In this document: in pieces, positions 32,909-41,759 of the stretch
Layout of the letters: every line of letters starts with the position of its first letter
Numbering within the stretch: the first letter of the stretch is position 1
Source: Skeletonema tropicum
Taxonomy: Eukaryota; Bacillariophyta; Thalassiosirophyceae; Thalassiosirales; Thalassiosiraceae
Assembly (NCBI GenBank): GCA_037178625.1
Contig: CM074128.1
Location: 3,968,001 to 4,032,000, forward strand
Direction of reading: 5' to 3'
DNA: 64,000 bases
Program-made: the position numbers and the translations under genes
The notes under the pieces: generated by a model
The model's database searches: none
What the model was told of the DNA's origin: nothing
The model's input: the letters and a program-made list of their open reading frames with translations, nothing else

Positions 32909-35900
32909 TCAGTCAGGGTGGTGCTGTTTCCGTTTCTTCCTCTTCGGCGGAGCATGGCGTTGAGTGGTAGCTAACAATGTGGCCTCCCCAAAAACTACGG
33001 ACTCTGCTTTGCGTTTCTTGTTCAATAGTGAATGTGTCTGTTGCAATGGCGTGGGGTCTGTGACCAAGATTTTCCCCCGAGTTTTGGGACCTCCCGGGAT
33101 AATTCGCTTGTTGTTGCGACGTCGCTTTGCGCGCTCCTTGCCTTTTGAGTGCTTGACTGCGGCAGAAGCTTTCTTTGCTGGAAGCGGTTTGATCTTAGAT
33201 TGGCCATTTCGGCTCCTCTCATTGCTCTGTGTTGGGCGTTGACGCCGCCTCGATTGGACTGCCCGTACTGCAGGTGGTACAGGCCTGTTGGTACTCGCTA
33301 GCCACAACAGCATCGCCACCCTACTTCGGGTGTCTAACAGCTGGAAATCTCCCTCATTGTACGAGGAAGGGGACAGAGGGATCTGCTGAGCCAGCATAGT
33401 CGCATTAGCGAGGACAAACAATCCACAGTCGTGTCCATTGGTTTGTTTCGGAGAATTGTTGGAGGCATCTACTAGTGACCACTCTGCTTTCCAATCGTCA
33501 CTCGGTACCCCGTGAAGTTCACTGTATTTGTCCCCCAAATACCTTAACATTGTAGTCAGATACAATTGATTGCCCGGCTTCCTACCTTGGGAATCCCACA
33601 GGGTAATAACCTTTGTTTCTGTATTCGCCCTGAGTAATAGCCAGTGAGTTCTAGAGTGGTTGATCGGCACGAAGATCTCTTTCACTCCCAAAATTTTATT
33701 CTTCCTCCTTAAACGATTTCCCCAGCGTTTAACGCCGTCAAAGTTGTAGGACGGAGCAGACCTGCCGTCAGCCCCCGTACGTAGGAGGGTTGACATGAAG
33801 AATGAGTTGAAGATGTAGACGTGTTGCCGATTCACCTTTGGGAGGAGGACTCTTAGGAGATAGCCATTTATAACTTCATCATTGAGCCACTGAGGGGGTC
33901 GCAAAGACCGCATTGCATCACGCCGAACCTTGTCCCCTCCTTGGAGGCATAACTGAAAATTAGCTGGCACGTCCCGCAAAAGGGCTCCAACTTGACATCG
34001 GTGTAAGTCTTCATCCGAGTTCCTTTGCAGAAGCCCAATGCGGTCCTGTTGTTGCGGACTCACAGCCGGTGGTAGAGTTGTAGGAGGCTGGGTAGGTAGG
34101 GCGCTCGGCTGGGCTGTACGCCTTGCTTTTTTCGGGAGAAAGATGGGAGCGAGTGCTTTTGGTTTGCGCGCAGGTGCGGCAGTCTTTGAAGTACCCTGTG
34201 GCTTTGCTTTGCGATCTTCTCGTTGCTTGGCACCAGTCGTGACTTGCCCAGAAGGAGGCTCTAAAAGCCCGCCTGATTCATCCCCCGCAGCTTGCCTGCT
34301 TGCTACCGCTGCGTTCAACCAGTATTGTAGTTCAGAGGTCGGTTTCCCATAGAGCTCGTCCGTCGGAATTTCAAGGAGACATCGTGCTTCAGCTGAGAGC
34401 CCATCGGATCCAAGATTAAGCTGATGTTCGATCTCTTTCAAAATCTCTTCTCTTGATGCAAGTGCTTTGGTTCCTTGCGTTCGATGATGTTTCGTGAGAT
34501 TCCTACAGATCCACTGTGTATGCGTGAGCGAGAGTAGCTTGTCCAGGAAGCCGCTTGTCCAACTGTCGATGGTCAGAAACGAATGGTTCTTTAAAAGATG
34601 CTCCTTCTGCATCTGGAGAAACTCCTTGGATACTTTCCCCTCCATCACGTTTCTCCATCCAATCCTATCTAAGCTATTACCCACTCTCCGCATCTGTTGA
34701 GACATCCTCCATCCCTGACTATGCACCATGTCCACGAATAGAGTGCTGCCCTGAAGAGAGATAAAAAGGGGTAGCCACTTCTGTATGCACGTATGCGTGC
34801 AATGTCCCTCCATCCACTCTTGTAGATCGTTTATACTGTCAAGCAATAGCCCCCTCCTAATTCTACTCTTACAGCGGTTCAGGTGATCCGCTGTTTCAAA
34901 GCAACCGCAGTTCGGACATTTATCGGAGGCATTTTTGTCATATCTAGTTATCATTTGACCAGTTCCACAATACCCGGAGCATTGTTTCGCATACCACAGA
35001 TTGAACATCTTAGGCCTGCGGTCGAGAAGCAGGCGCAATGGTTCCCAAGCAACAGAGTCGAATATATCAGGGTGTAGGAGTTGTTCATCGGCATAGAACT
35101 GTCGTGCTTTCACCTTCCCTACGTGATACCGTAGGTCCTTTGCTAAGTCTGCAGTCTGTTTGATTCCATCGATGATAACAACCGCTGCTTCTAGCGGTAA
35201 GCTCAGAGTGACCGGGAGAGAGGAGAAATTTTCAATTGCTCTCTTTATGGCTGCTTTTGCCCTGAAATCGCAGTCTACGTTCAGTCTAGCTTCCAGAGCC
35301 AGGCAAGCATAGCCCAAGCTGTCGTCCTGGTGTGCTTTCACATGAGACAGCTTGTGCGCAAGAGCCGAGACACTTTGGATTTTCCGCAGGACCCGGAGAA
35401 TGTCGTTGTTCTTCGCCGATCCTGGGACACGATCGTATTTTCTGGAAAACGTGAGAATAGTTCCTTTGTTGTCACAAAAGATGTTTGCATTGGACAATGG
35501 CACTCCATAGTGTTCCTCTATTGTCAGTAGGATAAGGTGGATAGCCAACATCCCTAGCTGTTCTCCTCGATAGCTATTTGCCCATTTAGAGTGCTCCGTG
35601 AATTCTCCTTTAAGCCACTGTTGAGACTCTGCGCAGTAAAAAACCCAAGCCGCACCGCAGATCTTTGGCGCCAACTTTTTCATGTATGACCCGTCTGTAC
35701 AACAGAACAATGAGCCTCGTTGAATAGCTTCCACAATCCACGAGGGATCCGATGAGAAGCTGATACTATCCCACATCCATTCCCCCCCTTTACTGCGGAG
35801 ACGCTCAAGAAATGTAGTAGGGGCTACGACTTCTGGCTGGCTGACCAGTGGCGGTCCTTGTGCTAGCAGTTTGATGGAGCCATCTTCGTATTCCAGAATC

Positions 35901-38900
35901 GTCGTTGGTACCACTGAAGAAGCGGGCTCATCCAGCACTCGGACTGGCTGCATGATCGACACTCTGTCATTCGATTCCACGTCGTGAGCGTATTCATAAA
36001 TCGTATCATCCGAATGTATCTCCACTGTCCGTGTGTTCGTGTTGAGGAAGTGACGCCAGATCCGTTTAGATGGGTTGATCCAATCTCCAAGTGGCTCCTT
36101 AAGAAACAACGATTTGCTATCAGTCAAACGTTGCAGGGATCTCTTCCACAATTTCCAATCTGCTTCCGTCGGATATTCCGTGCCAAATTCCAGTGTTGAC
36201 CGCTGTTTACCAAGGCGCCCTTCAGGTGAGTCCTTCCAATGCCCGTCAAGCAGATATTGCTCTAGATATCGTCCATTTGGCGTAGTCACGTCAGAGAGGA
36301 ACATTGCCTCCTGAGCTTTCCTCACTCTATTGACTCGCTGTAGCTCCGTCCCTCGTAGACCCAGTTCAACCATGCAGTCCATAATAGCCCTATCCTTGCT
36401 CCTCGGGATGGGGATGTCATCATATTGCAGATCCAGCACGATTCCCAGTTCGTCTATCTTCTCCCATAGGGCTTTCGCCCATGCGTTGGTTGATAATTGA
36501 CCCCAAACTTCAAAGTCATAGTTAAAGGGACAGTCCGGTACTCCTATTTCCACTTGGAGGTGTTCCATAGCCGCTCTTAAAGTGATCCCTAGGACTGAAG
36601 TTGTTCCATAGTGTTGCAAGAATGAAGATAAAGTAGCAGCCGCAGTTTCTACCGTCAAGTCGTAGAGACCGATTCCACCAAACGTGGCCGGCAGGTATCT
36701 CCATTCCTTGGTAATTGATCGGTTGACACCGAGGTTGCTTAACATATAGAAATCTGCTGACATCAATCCTTTTTTGAGCTCAGGGATTGACGCCGAACAG
36801 GCCCCCAGACCGTACCTGAGTCCAGACCATAGCTGATTGGTGTAGCTCATCCACACCGAACGAGTTGGTATTTGCCCGCTCTTAATCTGAGCCGTCCACG
36901 TTGTCATTTTTTCTCTCATCTGCTCGAAGTGCTGGTCTGGTTTCCCATCCGGTCTAGCGTAGAGACCTAAGTTGTTGTCAGCTTTATTCGATGGCAACCT
37001 ATCTATTTGCGCAGAGCCCCCGTCAGTAGTGGGGACGTGGAAAATCAAGTCATCCAGTTCACTCATGTCAACCTCTTCGCCGTCTGAGGGCGTCGCTTTT
37101 TGATCCGTGTAACACCAGCCGCCCTTTCCATCGGGTGTTTGATCGTGTATTGTAACTCCACATTTGTCTGGTTTCAAAGCGCCACCCGTTTCCCCTAAGG
37201 CACCTGCCCAATCCGAGATTGACTCTTGCCCTCTAGCACTTGTCGAGATAATGTCATCGTCAGCTCTAAGACCTTCCCACAAATTGGTATCATCCACATA
37301 CAGAATTCCCACCTGATTAATCTTTTTATGTGAGATTGGACACTTCACTTCCACTCCATGCCCATTAGTTTTATGGGTATTAATCATGACCGTGCTGATC
37401 TGTTGCCATGTCGGTGGAGCTGCACCGTTCCCTTGAGCGAGACCGTGTTTCCCGTCCTCTTTCCCACCAAAATATGAAGAAGATTGGCCAAAACCAGTTC
37501 TTAGGAAAAACTCCATATTATGCAAGGGGCGGAGCATCGACAGTGCCGCACATTTGGGCACTTTAAACGCCTGTAGAGTGAGGCTGGCTATAGGAAGAGC
37601 AACCCGGTCGTAGCACTGGGCCGCATCAACCTGTGCCACCAGGAGGGGTCTTTTGGTGATTCGGGCAATGTCGTACATCAATACTTGTTGCAGGATTGCA
37701 TCCTCTGCCGTGCGTCCCTTCCCACTGTAGATCTCCTCCGGGACCATCCCCTTTGCTCGGGCGAGGTCCAGCATGCGATGTCCAAAAATCAACTTATTAC
37801 AGAAATTGAAGTCAGCCTCAAGCAAGAGAATAGCTCTCAATTTATTCACCAACGCCACACCTGCAATCTTCTCGAGCATTACCGACAGACCCCGAGCCCA
37901 ACGTTCTGGGCCGGTTCCTGTTTGGATCATAAGAGAGAACTTCTTTGCTAGCAACCTGGACAGGTCGTCATCGAAAGCTATCGACTTATAGTGACCAAAA
38001 TGCAGTCCCGATATCGAGGATGACGTTCTTTCTTTCACTTTCCTCCAGTAATATTGGTAGTCCTCCTGTGAAACGACAACGGAAATCTCACCATCGCCAA
38101 TCTTTTTCCAGATGGCTGCTATTTCGTCCAGTATCAGTATTGTGCGTTGATCTGTGTCTGGGGGAGGGGCGAAGGATCCTTCAAGTATTTCTACCGCTGT
38201 ATTCGTGTCGGCGTAGACTCCCAGGAGGTCGAATAGTACCCCTTGGCAAACTGGGGCAGAAGTAGCCCTTCCAAACCTTGTGCGGAGTTCTGACTTCAGT
38301 GCCTCTTCAATCGATTCTTTTGTTGCGTGCTCGACCACTTTCCCGTCTGCTTGTGTAACTTCCACTCTTGTAACATTCATCACTCCTTGCTGCTTTGTTG
38401 CTCGTTTAATACCCTGCCACTGTTTTCTCTGAGCCTCCCCTTTGAGGATCAGCTCCACCCGCTTGGCTTCATCAACACGTTCATTTATCACAGCATCGGT
38501 CAACTTCTCGTGTAAAAAATGCTTTCTGAGGTAAGGTGATTCAGCCATGAGTTCTCGTGTGCGTTTTTTGGTCTCCTTGTACAGCTGAACCACTTCATCG
38601 ACAGGGTACCGAAGACAGTCCTCCATTCCTTTGCGCCTGGCGAATCTTCTCAAATTGCCCCAATTGACCTTTTTTCCTTGGTGATGTCGTAGTATCCATT
38701 TCAGGAGGTGGCATTTATCCATCCACGATTGTATTGCTGGAGAGAACTCATAATGCGCCGGGTAAATCACTCTGCATTTCGCCTCTGCGTGTAGCATCTC
38801 CTCTTCAATCATGTTGTCCAGGATTTCCATCTTGGACACCACTTCAGCCGAGGGCGGGAATGAGGCTATCCTATTTACTTCTTTGAGCTTCTGGGGGATG

Positions 38901-40276
38901 CGTCTATCTGTGAAGCCTTTTTTTAATTGTGCAAGGTACTTCACTCTAATCCGCGGCACCTTGGAGTTAAGCTTTCTAGCCTTCGGTGGCACAATACGAC
39001 AGATCGAAGTGCCAATAACCGACCGCATCTGTAGGTCGACAACCACTGGCCGGTGATCTCCCAAATCACCGTCGAACGGTAAGTAGCTGGCTCCAGTTAG
39101 TTCAACGTCATCCGAGATCCAAATACCGTCTATGGCCCCATTCTTTTGGCTGTTGCCTCGAAAATGTGTAGCAGGACCTCTTCTGCCGGGGACCATACGG
39201 TGCACTGCTTCCCTCATGCGGATATCATCCTCTGCAAGTCGTTTACTGAGGACTCCGTCCAACACATTCTCATTAGCATCCATCATCAGAACAACCCTGT
39301 CGCCTTTGCTGCGCCACCGTTTGATGGCATCGACAATGTGTCTCCGGAACAGATCCTTGGGGTTGGTCTTCAGCTGGTGCGATTGGATGTATCTCTCAAT
39401 ATGTTGATAGTATGTACCAACCCCTTCTGATTTACAGGGCGCGTAGGCACTTAAGAAGACTGTTCTCACGCCATTGACCGGCTCCGTCCTATACCAGCTG
39501 AACATTCCCAGCTCAGTGGAATCTTTACCGCAGGTCATGGGTAAGCCCGACAACTCGTCTCTAATCACAACTGCTGTCCCCCCCGCTTGAACATTACCAA
39601 TGTTCTGAAGTTCCCGAGTGTTCTGAGAATGTACTGATTTGATTCTGTCATCTCCATGCCTTAGCATCGAGGCTACCGTCACTGATGATTTTAGATGGTG
39701 GAAGTTGGTGTTGGTCTCCTGGAGCCCCAGAACATCCACACCATACGTCCGCAGGACGTGCTTGAGTCTATCTACCTTGTGGTTGTTGTGCTTCCACAGA
39801 CTGAGCCCGTTGATATTCAACGACATTATTCGAACTACATCACTGCCCTTCTCCTCCACCCTCAAGTTCCCGTAAATTTTCACAATCGTATTCTCCACTG
39901 TCTGGCCAAGTGGACGGAGTTCTTTCGTCGAGGAGGTTCTATCTTGTTTCTCCCTCTCTTTGTGCCTATAATCATCAAGCAGTTCATTGAGGTCCTTTGC
40001 TGACGGATCATCGCACCAACGCTGCCTATTTGCTATGAGCTGCCTCATCGTATCTGCATCTAACTTATCACTTGTATTATTCTTTTCGCTGCTGTACCTC
40101 CCTCTAAATTTGACGTGGTTGCGTGTATTCGAGAGTCGGTACTGTTGTGCACGCCGGGCCGATTTCTTCTGATTGGAGGTACTGCGGCGAGGTTGTTGCT
40201 TACGTTGCCTCTCTTGAATGGATTGGCTCACCTCGGGGTATCGGGCAAAATACCGTAGAGGCTGCCCATTATCCAT
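32909..40276 (-). CDS. LINE ORF2: APE endonuclease, reverse transcriptase, RNase H, CCHC, Ulp1-like protease
   Basis: 2455 residues. A basic N-terminus is followed by an APE-type endonuclease (about 147-415: MSLNINGLSLW, LQETN, MDANENV, IDGIWIS, GDHRPVVVD). The reverse transcriptase has motif A VDAAQCYDRV, motif B GLAQGNGAAPPTW and motif C ILYVDDTNLW (about 992). RNase H follows with CTDGSY (about 1525), YRGEQLG, FCDNKGT and HVKAHQDD (about 1649). A zinc knuckle, CPNCGCFETADHLNRC, lies near 1785. The last third holds an Ulp1/SENP-like cysteine protease: LNDEVINGYLL (about 2130), HWLLL (His), LWDSQG (Asp) and QTNGHDCGLF (Gln and Cys, about 2283). A basic Lys/Arg tail closes the protein. It would perform target-primed reverse transcription in the nucleus; the protease role is unknown. 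Confidence 0.95.
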   Translation of the reverse strand: MDNGQPLRYFARYPEVSQSIQERQRKQQPRRSTSNQKKSARRAQQYRLSNTRNHVKFRGRYSSEKNNTSDKLDADTMRQLIANRQRWCDDPSAKDLNELLDDYRHKEREKQDRTSSTKELRPLGQTVENTIVKIYGNLRVEEKGSDVVRIMSLNINGLSLWKHNNHKVDRLKHVLRTYGVDVLGLQETNTNFHHLKSSVTVASMLRHGDDRIKSVHSQNTRELQNIGNVQAGGTAVVIRDELSGLPMTCGKDSTELGMFSWYRTEPVNGVRTVFLSAYAPCKSEGVGTYYQHIERYIQSHQLKTNPKDLFRRHIVDAIKRWRSKGDRVVLMMDANENVLDGVLSKRLAEDDIRMREAVHRMVPGRRGPATHFRGNSQKNGAIDGIWISDDVELTGASYLPFDGDLGDHRPVVVDLQMRSVIGTSICRIVPPKARKLNSKVPRIRVKYLAQLKKGFTDRRIPQKLKEVNRIASFPPSAEVVSKMEILDNMIEEEMLHAEAKCRVIYPAHYEFSPAIQSWMDKCHLLKWILRHHQGKKVNWGNLRRFARRKGMEDCLRYPVDEVVQLYKETKKRTRELMAESPYLRKHFLHEKLTDAVINERVDEAKRVELILKGEAQRKQWQGIKRATKQQGVMNVTRVEVTQADGKVVEHATKESIEEALKSELRTRFGRATSAPVCQGVLFDLLGVYADTNTAVEILEGSFAPPPDTDQRTILILDEIAAIWKKIGDGEISVVVSQEDYQYYWRKVKERTSSSISGLHFGHYKSIAFDDDLSRLLAKKFSLMIQTGTGPERWARGLSVMLEKIAGVALVNKLRAILLLEADFNFCNKLIFGHRMLDLARAKGMVPEEIYSGKGRTAEDAILQQVLMYDIARITKRPLLVAQVDAAQCYDRVALPIASLTLQAFKVPKCAALSMLRPLHNMEFFLRTGFGQSSSYFGGKEDGKHGLAQGNGAAPPTWQQISTVMINTHKTNGHGVEVKCPISHKKINQVGILYVDDTNLWEGLRADDDIISTSARGQESISDWAGALGETGGALKPDKCGVTIHDQTPDGKGGWCYTDQKATPSDGEEVDMSELDDLIFHVPTTDGGSAQIDRLPSNKADNNLGLYARPDGKPDQHFEQMREKMTTWTAQIKSGQIPTRSVWMSYTNQLWSGLRYGLGACSASIPELKKGLMSADFYMLSNLGVNRSITKEWRYLPATFGGIGLYDLTVETAAATLSSFLQHYGTTSVLGITLRAAMEHLQVEIGVPDCPFNYDFEVWGQLSTNAWAKALWEKIDELGIVLDLQYDDIPIPRSKDRAIMDCMVELGLRGTELQRVNRVRKAQEAMFLSDVTTPNGRYLEQYLLDGHWKDSPEGRLGKQRSTLEFGTEYPTEADWKLWKRSLQRLTDSKSLFLKEPLGDWINPSKRIWRHFLNTNTRTVEIHSDDTIYEYAHDVESNDRVSIMQPVRVLDEPASSVVPTTILEYEDGSIKLLAQGPPLVSQPEVVAPTTFLERLRSKGGEWMWDSISFSSDPSWIVEAIQRGSLFCCTDGSYMKKLAPKICGAAWVFYCAESQQWLKGEFTEHSKWANSYRGEQLGMLAIHLILLTIEEHYGVPLSNANIFCDNKGTILTFSRKYDRVPGSAKNNDILRVLRKIQSVSALAHKLSHVKAHQDDSLGYACLALEARLNVDCDFRAKAAIKRAIENFSSLPVTLSLPLEAAVVIIDGIKQTADLAKDLRYHVGKVKARQFYADEQLLHPDIFDSVAWEPLRLLLDRRPKMFNLWYAKQCSGYCGTGQMITRYDKNASDKCPNCGCFETADHLNRCKSRIRRGLLLDSINDLQEWMEGHCTHTCIQKWLPLFISLQGSTLFVDMVHSQGWRMSQQMRRVGNSLDRIGWRNVMEGKVSKEFLQMQKEHLLKNHSFLTIDSWTSGFLDKLLSLTHTQWICRNLTKHHRTQGTKALASREEILKEIEHQLNLGSDGLSAEARCLLEIPTDELYGKPTSELQYWLNAAVASRQAAGDESGGLLEPPSGQVTTGAKQREDRKAKPQGTSKTAAPARKPKALAPIFLPKKARRTAQPSALPTQPPTTLPPAVSPQQQDRIGLLQRNSDEDLHRCQVGALLRDVPANFQLCLQGGDKVRRDAMRSLRPPQWLNDEVINGYLLRVLLPKVNRQHVYIFNSFFMSTLLRTGADGRSAPSYNFDGVKRWGNRLRRKNKILGVKEIFVPINHSRTHWLLLRANTETKVITLWDSQGRKPGNQLYLTTMLRYLGDKYSELHGVPSDDWKAEWSLVDASNNSPKQTNGHDCGLFVLANATMLAQQIPLSPSSYNEGDFQLLDTRSRVAMLLWLASTNRPVPPAVRAVQSRRRQRPTQSNERSRNGQSKIKPLPAKKASAAVKHSKGKERAKRRRNNKRIIPGGPKTRGKILVTDPTPLQQTHSLLNKKRKAESVVFGEATLLATTQRHAPPKRKKRKQHHPD

Positions 40277-40278
40277 TA
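40274..40278 (-). promoter_or_regulatory. TAATG stop-start overlap between LINE ORF1 and ORF2
   Basis: On the minus strand the ORF1 stop TAA (40278-40276) shares its last A with the ORF2 start ATG (40276-40274). The same pentanucleotide couples termination to re-initiation in the SART1 LINE, so ORF2 is probably translated by re-initiation. Confidence 0.85.
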
Positions 40279-41664
40279 CACCATGGGCCCCACAACACCT
40301 ATATCAGATGGAGGGGCCTGGGAGAGAGCTGCCTCGGCTTGTGAGACCGAGACGTCGACGCAGTCATTAGATACCAATCGAACAAGGAATGATTCACTAC
40401 CGCGATTGTGTAGAATAAATTTGGTGTAGATGCTACACACATCCGAATCTTCACCGCAATACGTATTGCCATTTTCCAAAATATTGTCACTGTTGTTATG
40501 ATTTTGTAGCACAACTTCGACTGTAGACGTCATCCAATTCACAACGCTAAAATGACAATAGCCAGAAGTGTTGTTGTTATGTGAAAGAGCGACAAAGGGT
40601 CTACTTTGTTGTGTACATCTCCAATTATATTTGTGGCGAACAAGTGCCGCGTCTTCCATGCAAATTTGCTCCGATATAGGTTCTTCATCATGCCAAGGTG
40701 GGGGCCAAGGTGGTTTAGGTGGGGGGGCTGGGATTGCACCTTTTTGATGTAGTAGATTGTTGGCAGTAAGTTGTTGGACTGCTTCCTCCCTCCTCATCTT
40801 CAAGCCTTGTTTCTCAACCGATTGTGTCACAACCCAATTGTTGTTCCAGTTTCTCTCCTCTCCATCCATGAGATTAAAAGTCGTCCATCCCTGCGTTGTG
40901 TCCATTGACCGGCAGAGTCTTCCATCCCTTAATCCGTCCCTCATTCCTCCGATATCTCCAAAACAATTTTCCAAAATATTGTCACTGTTGTTATGATTTT
41001 GTAGCACAACTTCGACTGTAGACTTCATCCAATTCACAACCCTAAACGGACTATAGCCAGAAGTGTTGTTGTTATGTGAAAGAGCGACAAAGGGTCTACT
41101 TTGTTGTGTACATCTCCAATTATATTTGTGGCGTACAAGTGCCGCGTCTTCCATGCAAATTTGCTCCGATATAGGTTCTTCATCATGCCAAGGTGGGGGC
41201 CAAGGTGGTTTAGGTGGGGGGGCTGGGATTGCACCTTTTTGATGTAGTAGATTGTTGGCAGTAAGTTGTTGGACTGCTTCCTCCCTCCTCATCTTCAAGC
41301 CTTGTTTCTCAACCGATTGTGTCACAACCCAATTGTTGTTCCAGTTTCTCTCCTCTCCATCCATGAGATTAAAAGTCGTCCATCCCTGCGTTGTGTCCAT
41401 TGACCGGCAGAGTCTTCCATCCCGTAATCCGTCCCTCATTCCTCCGATATCTCCAAAACACCATTCCTGTTTGATGTTGCAACCGGCCGGCCACATGGCC
41501 CTGCCGCCGCCCTTCCCAAACAATGTGAGTGTAGTGTCAATTGATGCGTACTTTTTTGCCGTAGTAAGTCTCGTTTTTAAGGAGCCATTCATATGGTTAT
41601 TATACATTATAGTGTTGTCGTACCCTGTTCCCAGGGTGCAGTTGGTAGCGGTGTCGGCTGCCAT
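40276..41664 (-). CDS. LINE ORF1 protein with internal 165-residue duplication
   Basis: 462 residues, intact. Two nearly identical consecutive blocks of 165 residues make up most of it (from a 495-bp DNA duplication), each with GDIGGMRDGLRDGRLCRSMD, a Pro-rich APPPKPPWPPPWHDEEP segment and SRPFVALSHNNNTSGY. No CCHC knuckle, RRM or coiled coil is evident, so it is not a standard ORF1p that I recognise. By position it should be the RNA-binding or packaging partner of ORF2. The start is the ATG at 41664, just after the short 5' UTR. Confidence 0.8.
   Translation of the reverse strand: MAADTATNCTLGTGYDNTIMYNNHMNGSLKTRLTTAKKYASIDTTLTLFGKGGGRAMWPAGCNIKQEWCFGDIGGMRDGLRDGRLCRSMDTTQGWTTFNLMDGEERNWNNNWVVTQSVEKQGLKMRREEAVQQLTANNLLHQKGAIPAPPPKPPWPPPWHDEEPISEQICMEDAALVRHKYNWRCTQQSRPFVALSHNNNTSGYSPFRVVNWMKSTVEVVLQNHNNSDNILENCFGDIGGMRDGLRDGRLCRSMDTTQGWTTFNLMDGEERNWNNNWVVTQSVEKQGLKMRREEAVQQLTANNLLHQKGAIPAPPPKPPWPPPWHDEEPISEQICMEDAALVRHKYNWRCTQQSRPFVALSHNNNTSGYCHFSVVNWMTSTVEVVLQNHNNSDNILENGNTYCGEDSDVCSIYTKFILHNRGSESFLVRLVSNDCVDVSVSQAEAALSQAPPSDIGVVGPMV
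40471..41460. repeat. 495-bp tandem duplication inside LINE ORF1
   Basis: Copy A is 40471-40965 and copy B 40966-41460, head-to-tail and in frame (165 codons each). They differ at only a few positions, for example near 40545 against 41040, so the duplication is recent. Confidence 0.92.
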
Positions 41665-41695
41665 GGTTCATGTCGATCGCTGTAGACGATGTACT

Positions 41696-41706
41696 AATTC
41701 CTACGT
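41696..41706 (-). promoter_or_regulatory. ACGTAGGAATT motif in LINE 5' UTR
   Basis: The minus-strand ACGTAGGAATT lies about 35 bp upstream of ORF1. The same 11-mer (last two bases CT or TT) lies upstream of several host genes (52840-52850, 55564-55574, 57814-57824), so it may be a promoter element. Confidence 0.3.
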
Positions 41707-41759
41707 AGGTATTTATGTCATTTTTTCATATCTTTTCCAGACAACCTGCTTGAGATTGT

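Larger units (their letters stand above)
32697..41759 (-). mobile_element. Full-length non-LTR retrotransposon (LINE)
   Basis: 9063 bp, read on the minus strand, inserted in the satellite between two 15-bp copies of GAATGAGCTTGTCTA. A 5' UTR of 95 bp precedes ORF1 (41664-40276); ORF2 (40276-32909) overlaps the ORF1 stop. The ~210-bp 3' UTR ends in a TATT-type repeat (plus strand AATAAATAAATACA) rather than poly(A). Both frames are open, with no disruptions over 8.7 kb, so the copy is young and potentially active. It has no LTRs. The 3' end of the same family is embedded in all surrounding higher-order satellite units. Confidence 0.95.
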
